Source of the DNA: Neocallimastix lanati (nom. inval.)
Lineage: Eukaryota; Neocallimastigomycota; Neocallimastigomycetes; Neocallimastigales; Neocallimastigaceae
Length of the DNA: 64,000 bases
NCBI GenBank assembly: GCA_016946835.1
Contig: JACVTC010000060.1
Coordinates: 336,001 to 400,000 of the forward strand
Reading direction: 5' to 3'
Under the pieces are notes generated by a model. It saw nothing but the letters and a program-made list of their open reading frames with translations. It made no database searches and was not told the origin of the DNA. Position 1 is the stretch's first letter. Each line of letters starts with the position of its first letter. The translations under genes and the position numbers were made by a program. Shown one piece after another: positions 46,468 through 56,598 of the stretch.

Positions 46468-46472
46468 CATAA

Positions 46473-47383
46473 TTTAAAGAATAATAATTAATATAATTAA
46501 TTTTTATTAAAATAAAAAATAATTATTAATCTTTATTAAATAAAATAATAATTATTTAATAAAATTTATTAACTTTATTATAAAATATTTCTAATATAAA
46601 ATTATTATTAATAATTTAAAATTAATATTGTAAAATTATTATTCTTTATCATTGTATTAATTAATAATATTAAAATAATTAAACATTAATATTTTTTATA
46701 TTTGTTAAAATTCATTTGATAATTAAATGTTAAGTTTTAATTTAAATAATTGTTACATTAATATAATTTTAAACAAATCTAATATAAATTATAGAATTAT
46801 AATTTAGAAATAATTATAAAATTATATTAAAAATCATAATGTAACAAATCAAATGAAAAAAGAATAATTAATATTTAAAAAAATTAATTAAAATAAAACA
46901 ATGTCATGTATAATTGACATTGTTTAAATAAAACAAATGTTAATTGAAGTTTTCCGATTGGAAAATATCGGTTTTTATTCAATTAACATATGATCAATTT
47001 TATTAATAATTGATCATTAAACTTTTTAGGTTTTTCTCCCAAATCTTTTCCTAAAATGTTATTCATTAAGATTTGGAACTTTACTATAAATAATTCTTGA
47101 TTTTCTTTATTTTGAAAATCAAGAGTTATTATTATAAGAATATAATTATAATAATAAACAAAATAAATTTTTAATTTTTTAAAAATAACAAAAATCTTAA
47201 TAAAAATTATTTTTAATAAAAAATATTTTAATAAAAATTTTATTTGAACTAATCTCTTATAATAAACTCCTACCCTATTTTAAGTTTCGTTAAGTATTTT
47301 CTTTTTTTTAATTTCTCGATTAATATTAGTATTAATTGTAGAAAAGAATTAAATTTAATTAAGTTTAAATTTAATTCTTTACA
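46473..47383 (+). mobile_element. family A solo element (A8)
   Basis: 911 bp, TTTAAAGAATAAT…AATTCTTTACA; the first G of TGTAAAG is lost. Perfect CATAA duplications (46468-46472, 47384-47388). Hairpin TTTTAGG/CCTAAAA near 47023-47056. Confidence 0.7.
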
Positions 47384-47389
47384 CATAAT

Positions 47390-48678
47390 TGGTACGTGCT
47401 TGTACCTTGGGCTTATTGACACTTCACTTGTTAAAATAAATTATTCTAGATTGAATGAACACTTAAATTTTATAACTTTTATTAATTCTTATTATTAAGA
47501 TATTTTATTTATTCTCTTTTTTTTTTTTTTTTTTACAAGAATCATTTTTTTTTTTTTTTTTTTTTTTATATATAAATACAATAAAATATTTTATTTATTA
47601 TAATTCTAAAATTCTATATTTCAATATTATAGGATATTAAATTATTAGTTATCTCTTTTATAACTCTATAATTTTTAATCCTAACTCCGTTCTTGAAATA
47701 TATTATTTATCTCCGAATTATAATCTCCTCTACATCATCTCATTATTATTATTATTATTATTTTATTTTTTTTTTTTTTTATAAATCAATTTTAATATAT
47801 ACATCCTAAACAAATTTAATTAATTTTTTTAATTAATAAACAAAAAAATTTTTTTTTTTTTTTTTTTTAAATAATTTATTAATAATCTAATTTATTAAAC
47901 TATTTTATAATATTTGTTAAGATTTTGATATAATTTATAGTTTAAATTTAAATAAAATAATATGGTTTATTAAAAAATATTCACTAAGTCGATATGTCTA
48001 TATAGTAATATACTATATAGATATATAATAAAAATAATTAATATTTAAATGTTTAGTTTAATAAAAATTTATTTATAATAAACTTTGATAATTAGAATTA
48101 TCAAATTAATTTAATTTTAAATTTGTTTATTTTATTTAATAATAAAATATCTATAATATATTACTATTAAGGTAATTTTACAATAACCTTACAAAGAATA
48201 TAAAAGATAGATTTTTACATCTTTCTTTTATACTTTGTAAGTTACATAATAATAATATTTAATTATAAGATAGTAATAATATAGTAATATAAATACTAAT
48301 AAAATATAAGGATAAATTTAATTATATAATTAATTTGAATAATTGAATTTAATATAGATATGTTGTAAACATATATAAAAACATAATATAAATAAAATAC
48401 ACGTGACGTCAAATGTATCATTGAAATTAATTATTAATATAAACCTTATTTATTAATATTCTCAGAATTATTATGCCTAAGATAACCCTTTAAATATTAA
48501 ACAAGAATTTATATTAATTATTAATTATTTAAATATATATATTATTTATAATTAAATAAATAATATTTTTAATTATTGAAATGTAAATAACTGAAATTGA
48601 GATTTCAATTCAGTTATAATTTCAACAATATTATATTCTTCACTCTGAATTTTATATTTTTATGGGTGCATCGCACCA
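47390..48678 (+). mobile_element. family G solo LTR, interrupted by C3
   Basis: TGGTACGTGCTTGTACC…GGTGCATCGCACCA with perfect TAAT duplications (47386-47389, 48679-48682). Family C3 is inserted in its distal part; net length about 570 bp. The terminal segments GGTACGTGCTTGTACC and GGTGCATCGCACC are each self-complementary. Confidence 0.72.
47915..48627 (+). mobile_element. family C solo LTR (C3) nested in G
   Basis: 713 bp, TGTTAAGATTTTG…ATTTCAACA, flanked by perfect ATATT (47910-47914, 48628-48632). Its sequence is close to the reverse complement of C2. Confidence 0.82.
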
Positions 48679-48682
48679 TAAT

Positions 48683-49188
48683 TGATACGATATTTTTATT
48701 AAACATCAATATCAATATTTATTTTATTTTATTTGGACGATAACAGTAGGGAATAATTGACAAAATAATATATTCTAATATTATATAGAATAATACACAC
48801 AATAATAATATTCACACTTTAATATTTAGTTTATTTATTTTATTTATTTATTATCATTCATCAATAAAAATACATCATCAATATAAATAGTTGTTAATTA
48901 GTTAAAATATAATTAAATCATTCAATAAAATATAATTAATTACTAAAATCTCTCATATTATTAATGTAAACTAAATATAAAACTACACTAAACTATACTA
49001 ATAAACATGTCTATAGGTTAAATTATTAATAAACTAAATTAATATTAATAAAAGATCCATTTCTTAAACTATTATTATTTACTAACTATATATAATATTA
49101 CTAAATTATTATTAACTAATAAGATTTTATCAAATAATTCCTAACCTAAGTTTCACTAAATTATGGTATTTATGGTGGTACCGTATCA
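48683..49188 (+). mobile_element. family B solo LTR (B3)
   Basis: 506 bp, TGATACGATATTTTT…GTACCGTATCA. TAAT on the left (48679-48682); TAA plus T of A9 on the right. Confidence 0.78.
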
Positions 49189-49191
49189 TAA

Positions 49192-49871
49192 TGTAATAAT
49201 CTATTTATAATATACTAACTATAACTAGATTATTAATATTTTAAGATATAAAAATTTATACTTAACTTTATATAGAGTTTATTATAAACACTAAATATTG
49301 AAATAAACAAAAAGACTTTATTTTCTTTTAATTTATTATATAGCATTATATAATAATAACTCTAATTTCTTTAATCAAAGAAATTTGAGTTCTTTTATAC
49401 TTTTTTATTTATAATTATTTTAATAGATGAAATTATTAAATAGATGTAATTATTAAATAAATAAAATAGATAAGATAAAGTTAACAAATCAAATAAAGGT
49501 ATCTAATCTTAACAAATTGATATTCAGGAAAAGATTAGTAGAAAAACCTGAATAACTTCGATTAATATTCTAATATATTAATCATGGTATTAATTAATAA
49601 AAACCCAATCATAATAATATTGGGGAAAAAATTAATTAACCAATTGCTAAAATCTTATAAATTATCAACTAATTGAAATAATAAAATATAAATAATATTT
49701 TTAAGTAATTAATACATTACAACAAATTTGTTTACATTATTTTTCAATATATTAATTTGGATAAATTAATATATTTTTTACATGTTAATAAATATTGAAA
49801 TATAAATGAAATATAAATTAATTAAATAAGAAGATAGATTATTTTATAAGAAATAAATCTATATTCTTACA
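49192..49871 (-). mobile_element. family A solo element (A9)
   Basis: 680 bp, TGTAATAATCTA…ATATTCTTACA, with perfect CATAA duplications (49187-49191 and 49872-49876). Hairpin TATTCAGG/CCTGAATA near 49520-49554. It is the innermost member of the pile and ends 18 bp before tRNA-Ser 2. Confidence 0.74.
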
Positions 49872-49889
49872 CATAATTTTATTGAAGTA

Positions 49890-49971
49890 GTCACTTTGGC
49901 GGAGTGGTTAACGCGGTGGCCTGCTAAGCCATTTCCCTTTGGGAGCGCAGGTTCGAGTCCTGCAGGTGACG
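49890..49971 (+). tRNA. tRNA-Ser (anticodon GCT), second copy
   Basis: Identical over all 82 bases to the gene at 39340 and followed by the same GAAAAGTTGGCTTTTTACTT flank. All DNA between 39902 and 49871 is inserted in its 5' flank. Confidence 0.96.
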
Positions 49972-50388
49972 AAAAGTTGGCTTTTTACTTTCTAATTAAC
50001 GAAAGTTTAATCATTTAAATATATAAATTTGTATACTTTTTCGTTATTTTTATCTTTTTTTTAATTAGTATTTCATTTTTTAATTCATTGCTATTTTTAT
50101 TATATCATAGTCTTTATTTTTCAGAGCATCATTAAATTAAAATATATATATTTAATTATTTATTTATTTATTAGTTATTTTTTATCATTTATGATTTATT
50201 ATCTATTACTTATTACTTATTACCTATTATTTCATATTTATCATTTATTATTTATTATCTATTATTTATTATTTATTATCTATTATTTATTTAATTATTT
50301 TTTTTTTTTGAATAAAGTAAAACTAATTATTCAGATTTTTTATATTTTTTATTATTTATTATTTATTATATATCATTTATTTAATTTT
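49972..50388. repeat. tRNA-Ser 2 3' flank with degenerate heptamer repeat
   Basis: Shares its first ~180 bases with 39422 onward. The ATTATTT repeat that is perfect after tRNA-Ser 1 is here short and degenerate (about 50185-50300). The small ORF there is a translation of the repeat. Confidence 0.8.
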
Positions 50389-50965
50389 TGTTAATTTTTT
50401 CGGGTTTTTTGACAAAGATTAAAAATTGATTTACATTAAATTTCTCGATTTTGGATCAAATTGGTCAGGTCAAGATGTTTGTAATAATTATAACAATTAA
50501 ATATAATTAAATAATTAATGACACACACAAAGTTTTATAATTACAAATTCAATCTTTAAGATTTATGTTTTATTGGAACTTTATTTTATATATATTTTAA
50601 TAATAAATTTTACTAAGATTAATATAATGAATTATTATTGTTATAATTAATATTAATGTTATGTTTATAACTTAAAATTTTAATGGGTTAATAATCTTAA
50701 AAAGATTTTAATATATGGAATATCAATTTCTTTTTGTACAAATCTAATATAATAATTAACAATATAATTAAATAATAGATATAATTTTAATATTCATACA
50801 TGTATATAAACTATATAAATTATAATAATAAAATAATATTGGTAAGAATCTTTTAATAAAATAACTATATAAAATAACTACATAATTATTCATAAAATAA
50901 TTTAATACTAAAACCAATTTAATAATAAATTATATAAAATAAAATATAAAAAAATAAAAATAAAA
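50389..50965 (+). mobile_element. family D fragment
   Basis: First ~575 bp of the element at 5938, recognised by TTGGTCAGGTCAAGATGTTT and what follows. It ends abruptly where the pol remnant begins. Confidence 0.6.
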
Positions 50966-53880
50966 TGAATTAACATAGACTCCATAAAGATCTAGGAAGG
51001 CTTTAGTTTTGTCTGAACGGAATTATGGACCATTGTCTGTTATTAAAATTTCTGGTATACCGTGTCTCGAAAACACCTTAGTTAAGAAAAATATTACATC
51101 ATTTGAATCAATGGTACCAGTGGGCTCAGCTTCTACCCACTTTGTTAAGTAGTCTACTAAGACTATAATATACTGATTTCCTTTTTCTGTTACCGGTAAT
51201 GGCCCTACGATATCCAATCCTACTACAGTGAAAGGTAAGCCCGGTTTTGTGGGAATATTCTCCGTTTGAGTATTAAAAGTCTGCGGTTTAAATAACTGAC
51301 ATTTTTTGCATGTACTAACAAAATACTTAACATCTAATATCATGTTTACTCAGTAATAGTCTCTCTTCAGTCGGTTATAAGTCTTGAATACCCCTTCATG
51401 TCCAATCCTGTGTGCCTCGAGAATTAATTTAATTTTTTGTTTATCTTCTTTTATAACTTTTCTTAGAGATCCTTGATTAACAAAATATTCCTCGTTATTA
51501 ACCTTGATAAATTTATCATTGAATTTACTAATTAGTTTGTTGTCAATATTAATGTTCAAGTCAGACAGTAAGGTTGCTACTACTTCTTCATTTTTCATTC
51601 TCATCCTGGATAACGCGTCTTCTATGACATTTTTCTTCCCTGGTTCGTAAATTATATTTACCTTTAACATAGAGAGAAGTAAAACCCATCTTGTTTGTCG
51701 AGAGTTCATTGTTTCCTTATTTTTAAAAAGTCCTATTAATGGCTTGTGGTCGGTGAAGAGTAACGTTTCTTGTTTGTTTCCAGAAATATAAGGTTTAAAT
51801 TTTTTAACACAATAAAAAGCGGCTGTTCCTTCCAAGTCAGTGATTCCATAATTTTTTTCTGCTGGCTTCAAAGAACGGCTTATAAAATGAATAGGTTTCT
51901 CATTTCCAACATCGTCCTTTTGTAACAGTACTCCGCCTATTCCATCAAACGAGGCGTCGGTTCGTATGATAAATTGTTTATCAAAATCGGGCATCGATAA
52001 AATAGGTGCAGTAATCAAACGGTTTTTTAATTCTTCGAAACTTTCTTTTTCTTTCTCCCCCCATGAAAACTTCACTCCTTTCTTTAAAAGTTTAAAAAGA
52101 GGTTTAGCGATTGATGCGAAATTAAAAATAAACTTTCGGTAGTATCCTACGGCTCCTAAGAAGGATTATAACTGGTTAATGTTTGACGGTGGAAGCCATT
52201 CAAAAATTACCTTGGTCTTTGAAGGAATAGGAGAGACTCCATTGATTGAGACAGTGTGACCTAATAATTCTACGGATTCTTTAAAAAACTTACATTTTTC
52301 AAGATTGATTTTTAGACCGTTTTCTTTTATAATTTGAAAAACTTTATTAAGATCTGAAATATGATCTTCGAGACTGGTAGAGAATATAATCAAATCATCA
52401 ATGTAAATAAACATGCATTTCCCAATTAGAGGAAGGAATATCCTATTCATTTCGCGTTGAAAGGTTCCTGGGCCGTTGCAGAGTCCGAAAGGCATAACTT
52501 TAAATTGGTAATTCCCATACATCGTAGTGAAAGAAGATTTTGGGATGTCTTCAAGGTTCATCGGGATTTGATGAAACCCGGAGAATAAATCAAGTGTCGT
52601 AAAAATCTTTACATTTTTCCCTATAGAAAAAAGAATATCATCTATTAATGGCAATGAATAGGCGTCTTTTATGGTAACATTATTCAATTTCCTGAAGTCG
52701 ATACACATTCTCCATTTATTATTTTTCTTTAGAACAAGAATTACAGGTGAGGACCATGGAGAACAGGAAGGCTCTATTAATTTATTTCGTATTAATTTTA
52801 TAATTTCTTTCTTAAGTGCTTGCGCTTGAATCTTTGATAGTCTGTAACATTTTTGTTTTATTGGAGTTGTATTTTCTTTAATTTGAATAGAGTGTGGTAG
52901 TAGCTTTGTTCTTCCCAATTCATCAATTTTGAATGCTAAGATTTCTATGTTGTTTTTCAATAATTTTTTAAATTTTTTCCTAATAAACGATGGGCTCTCA
53001 TCTATTATTTGCATAACCAAGTTTCTTTTTTCATTAGGAATGTTTTTTGTTCCTATATTGTTTTCCTCATTATCTTGTTTGGATTCTGTATCATCATTTT
53101 TCATTTCCATTGTTATAGGTTCATCAATTTTAGTGTTAGTTGCTGATTTTTTATTGACTTCATTAGACGTATTAATTTTATTGATAAAACAAAATAGCAT
53201 AGAATCATTGTCAAAGTTGTCTTCATTATCTTTTTCGATACAGTTTGAATCATTTGTATCATTTGATAATAATACTATTTTCTTAAAACTTTCATTTTCA
53301 TTCATTTGACATAAATAATTATTGATTGGATTTATAAATAAATTATTTTCTTTTAAAGTTTTGTAGCCTATAAGTACATCAAATAAGTCTTGTTCATAAT
53401 CAATTACTCTGAATATGTCTTGAATACATAATTTTCCAATTTCAACTTTTAATAAGTAAAGTTCAGAAGAAATGCTAGTTTTTGTAGTGATTTGTATGAT
53501 ATTATTAGTAGTGTAACCAAAAGGTTTCAAAGTTCCTAAATTCTTTAAAAATTTTCTTGAAATTATATTAATACTTGCACACGTGTCTAAAAATGCACTA
53601 CCCTTTCTACCGTTGATATAACATTCACATGTTGCAATGTCATCTTTGGATATGGTTGATAAAATGACTTCTTCCATTTTATCATCACATTGGACATTTT
53701 TTAACTTTAAAGCTTTAGTTAATTGAGAGCGTAGTTTTGGACTAATATCCAACAACTGTGCAAATGTAATGTTCGCTGTTATTGAATTTAAATCTGTATT
53801 TATATCATATTCATGTTGCGGTTCTAACATTGCTATATGTTTTTGCTTAGAATTTGGTAAAAAATAATATTTAAATAATT
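50966..53880 (-). mobile_element. element 3: truncated Ty3/gypsy pol remnant
   Basis: Protease to mid-integrase of a Ty3/gypsy element related to element 1. No gag, no LTRs and no primer site remain: the left end stops inside integrase next to family D, and the right end fades out before a poly(A) and AT-repeat region. Confidence 0.85.
50970..53830 (-). pseudogene. element 3 Pol: protease, RT, RNase H, partial integrase
   Basis: One continuous reading frame interrupted by three in-frame stops at 52166-52168 (after PPSNINQL), 51350-51352 (at the Trp of the integrase zinc domain, RDYY*) and 51023-51025 (after TDNGP). Protease has a D-T-C active site (GSAFLDTCASINII). RT has WRMCIDFRKLNNV, TLDLFSGFHQIPM, MPFGLCNGPGTFQREMNRIF and FIYIDDLIIFS. 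RNase H has RTDASFDGIGGVL, TDLEGTAAFYC and DALSR. The linker to integrase is short (about 60 residues), unlike element 1. Integrase has AHRIGHEG, CKKCQ and VGLDIVGP and is cut after the second catalytic Asp. The frame is open upstream of the ATG. Apart from the stops all domains are well preserved, so inactivation is fairly recent. Confidence 0.88.
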
Positions 53881-54047
53881 AATTGATCATTTTACACCTT
53901 TTAAGTCCTTGCGCAGTATTTTAAAAATCTTAAATTGCTAATAAATTTTTTTAATAAAAGAAATATTTATAAATAATTCAGTTAAAAAAAAAAAAAAAAA
54001 GATGAGGACATCATAAAAAAGGGAGTTAAAAGTAACACAAAATTAGG
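53881..54047. other. AT-rich junction DNA
   Basis: Contains a TTTACACCTTTTAAGTCC stretch and a run of A; no gene or clear element end seen. Confidence 0.4.
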
Positions 54048-54444
54048 ATGATTTTAGGTGGTATCTATTTTTTATTTTATATTATATATTTTATATTATA
54101 TATTATATATTTTATATTTTATATTTTATATTTTATATTTTATATTTTATATTTTTATTTTTATTTTATATTTTATATTATATATTTTATATTATATATT
54201 ATATATTTTATATTTTATATTTTATATTTTATATTTTATATTTTATATTTTATATTTTATATTTTATATTTTATATTTTATATTTTTATTTTATATTTTT
54301 TATATTTTTTATATTTTTTTTTTTTTTATTTTTTATTTTATATTTTTTATTTTTATTTTTTATTTTTTATATTTTTTTATTTTTTTTTAATTTTTATTTT
54401 ATATTTTTTATTTTTATTTTTTATTTTTTATTTTTTATTTTATA

Positions 54445-54475
<31 letters not shown>

Positions 54476-54775
54476 ATTTTTATTTTATATTTTATATTTT
54501 ATATTTTATATTTTTTTTTATATTTTATACTTCATATTTTTTTTTTTATTTTATATTTTTATATTTTATATTTAATATTTTTTTTTTTTATATTTTATAT
54601 TTTATATTTTATATTTTATATTTTATATTTTATATTTTATATTTTATATATTTTTTTTTTATTCTTTATTCTTTATTTTTTATTTTTTATTTTATATTTT
54701 ATAATTCTTTTTTTTTTATTTTTTTATTATTTATTTATTTATTTATTTTATTATTTATTTATCTATTTATTAAAA
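54048..54775. repeat. (TTTTATA)n-type low-complexity tract
   Basis: Over 700 bp of TTTTATAT/TTTTTAT repeats with pure T and A bases. Long reading frames on the plus strand (all Phe/Tyr/Ile) are produced by the repeat. Confidence 0.92.
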
Positions 54776-54846
54776 TTTTGCGAAATGAAACTTTTCCGAA
54801 ATGAAATTTTTGCGAAATGACACAAAAAATTTTGCGAAATGACACA
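54776..54846. repeat. short tandem repeat of TTTTGCGAAATGA
   Basis: Four consecutive copies of a ~15-22 bp unit (TTTTGCGAAATGAAAC, TTTTCCGAAATGAAAT, then two ending in ATGACACA). Confidence 0.75.
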
Positions 54847-54847
54847 C

Positions 54848-55066
54848 ACTCAAATTAATTTAATATGACAATCACATGTTTACATTATTTAATATATATT
54901 AATTTCAATATGTTAATAATATTTAGTCAATTAGTTGGCCTAGACTATTTCCTAAATATTTTAATAATAATTATTATATTATTAATTATTAACATTGAAA
55001 TTCAAATAACTGAATTATTGAAATTGAAATTGAAATTGAATTAAATGGAAATTCAGTTATTATATT
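54848..55066 (+). mobile_element. family C LTR fragment (3' part)
   Basis: The last ~220 bp of a family C LTR of the mini-element type (GTTGGCCTAGACTATTTCC…CAGTTATTATATTAACA); 5' part missing. Confidence 0.7.
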
Positions 55067-55104
55067 AACATTATTTTATTTAAAAATAATTATAGATTCT
55101 TACA
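55067..55104 (-). mobile_element. family A terminal fragment
   Basis: 38 bp ending AATTATAGATTCTTACA, the reverse complement of the start of A3. It is followed by CAGCGATTATAAAAATT, which resembles the TATAAAA part of a tRNA-Arg upstream module. Confidence 0.5.
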
Positions 55105-55125
55105 CAGCGATTATAAAAATTTAAG

Positions 55126-55345
55126 TGTTATAGTTTGCTTATTATCTTAATTTAGAATTTAATTTCTAAAAGTGATAATAAGTATAACAAAATTAAATGT
55201 TTTATAATCAATAAATTAAAATTTTATTAAAACACAAAATATCTTAAACTTATAAAGAAAAGCAAATTTCTTTTAAGTTAAAAGATAATAAAATTTTAAA
55301 TTAATAATTTTTGAGAAATTAATTATTTTATTTTTTTTTTTTATT
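55126..55345 (-). repeat. element 4 truncated 3' LTR
   Basis: Identical by eye to 58290-58509 of the right LTR, then breaks off into protease-linker coding sequence at ATTAATTCTGTTT, a stretch present on both sides of the junction. Confidence 0.85.
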
Positions 55346-56073
55346 AATTCTGTTTTTATTTCCTCTGGTACATTACTAATAATTTCTTCTAAAGTTTTAT
55401 TGAATTCTTTTTCCTCTTCATCTGTAATAATTACTGCGTTAATAAGTGGTGTATCATTGCCATTATCATTTATAATTTCTACAATTTTTGTTAAACTGTT
55501 ATCGTCATTTTTTTGATAAATAGAATCATCGTCAGGATCTATTAATAGTCTGTATTTTTTTTGTATGCTTCTCCCAATGATTATGTCATAAAAAGGATTA
55601 GTATAATCAATGATATAAAATTTATCATATATTACCAGTTTATCATTAATTTTTAATTTTAAATTAGTATAATAATTTGTTAATACAATAGTATTATCCG
55701 CTAATTTAATTTCAATTTCTTTATCCATTTTACTTATGTTTTTACATTTTAATTTATTGTAACTTTCTTGTGTTATAATATTTATGTTAGCCCCAGTATC
55801 AAATAAAACCTTTAATGGTATATTATAACTTTCCCCAATAATAATAGGAATATTAGTGTTGGCTATGGAGCAGATAATCTTTTCAACTCTGAGCTTTAAT
55901 TTTTGTTCTAATTCTTTTCTTATAGATGGGCTAGCTGCTAAAAGTTGCGATAGGTTTATTTTTGGGAATAAATTTTTAAACTCTTCTGTAATGTTAAATT
56001 TTTGATCTTTTTCTAATAGTTGTATTTCAGTCATGTTTCTTTTTGTAAGTACTTTTGATTGTTTTTTTTTATA

Positions 56074-56132
<59 letters not shown>

Positions 56133-56598
56133 CCATTTCGTTATCATTATTACTAGTTGCATTGTTATTATTTTTATGACCACTATTTCCATTGTGGATA
56201 TTATTATTATTGTCACTTATTTGTTCTAAATTTGAATTTTTATTTTCTTTAGAGATTTCTTCTTCATTATCTGGTTCATTTTCACTTTCATTAATTTCCA
56301 TTTCTTCATTTTCACTTATTATTTGCATTCTTCTTCTTTTATCTCTAATTTCTCGTTTTTGTTGCTTAACTAATTTGGTTCTTGGTTGGTTTAATATTGC
56401 TGGTTTAACAATTGATTTTTTAAAAGAATTTGATTTATGTGATATATTTGGTGTATTTTTTTTTTGGACTACGTTTATTGCATATGGTTGATTTTTTTCA
56501 TTGAATTTAATATTTTTATAAAGATTATTATTTTTGAATGTTGTAGTTGCAATTTTGTTTAAATTGGAAGATTGCGTACTCCCAATATTTAGTTTAAA
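55273..56598 (-). CDS. element 4 truncated Pol: linker and aspartic protease
   Basis: Reached by the -1 shift at 56592-56598; first in-frame ATG at 56328 (351 residues from there). A basic stretch (RDKRRR) lies just before that ATG. An acidic and poly-Asn linker follows, then the conserved NMTEIQLLEKDQKFNITEEF and QLLAASPSIRKELE, then the retropepsin with LFDTGANINII and flap DIIIGRSIQKKYRL. The frame continues for some 24 residues into LTR-derived sequence (ending NLKFYYLLT). The protease itself appears intact. Homologous to the element 2 frame and distinct from elements 1 and 3, whose active site is DSC/DTC. Confidence 0.85.
56564..56598 (-). promoter_or_regulatory. -1 frameshift signal of element 4
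   Basis: Minus strand: slippery T-TTA-AAC (56598-56592), gag stop TAA, a 6-nt spacer in total, then stem TTGGGAG (56585-56579)/CTTCCAA (56570-56564) with the same TACGCAAT loop as element 2. Relative to element 2 one stem pair changes C-G to T-A and one G-C becomes G-U, so pairing is kept. Confidence 0.88.

Noticed and set aside
50191-50394. 67-residue Leu/Ile/Tyr frame behind tRNA-Ser 2
   Set aside because: Reads through the degenerate heptamer repeat.
54048-54575. 175-residue Phe/Tyr/Ile frame
   Set aside because: Translation of the TTTTATA repeat.
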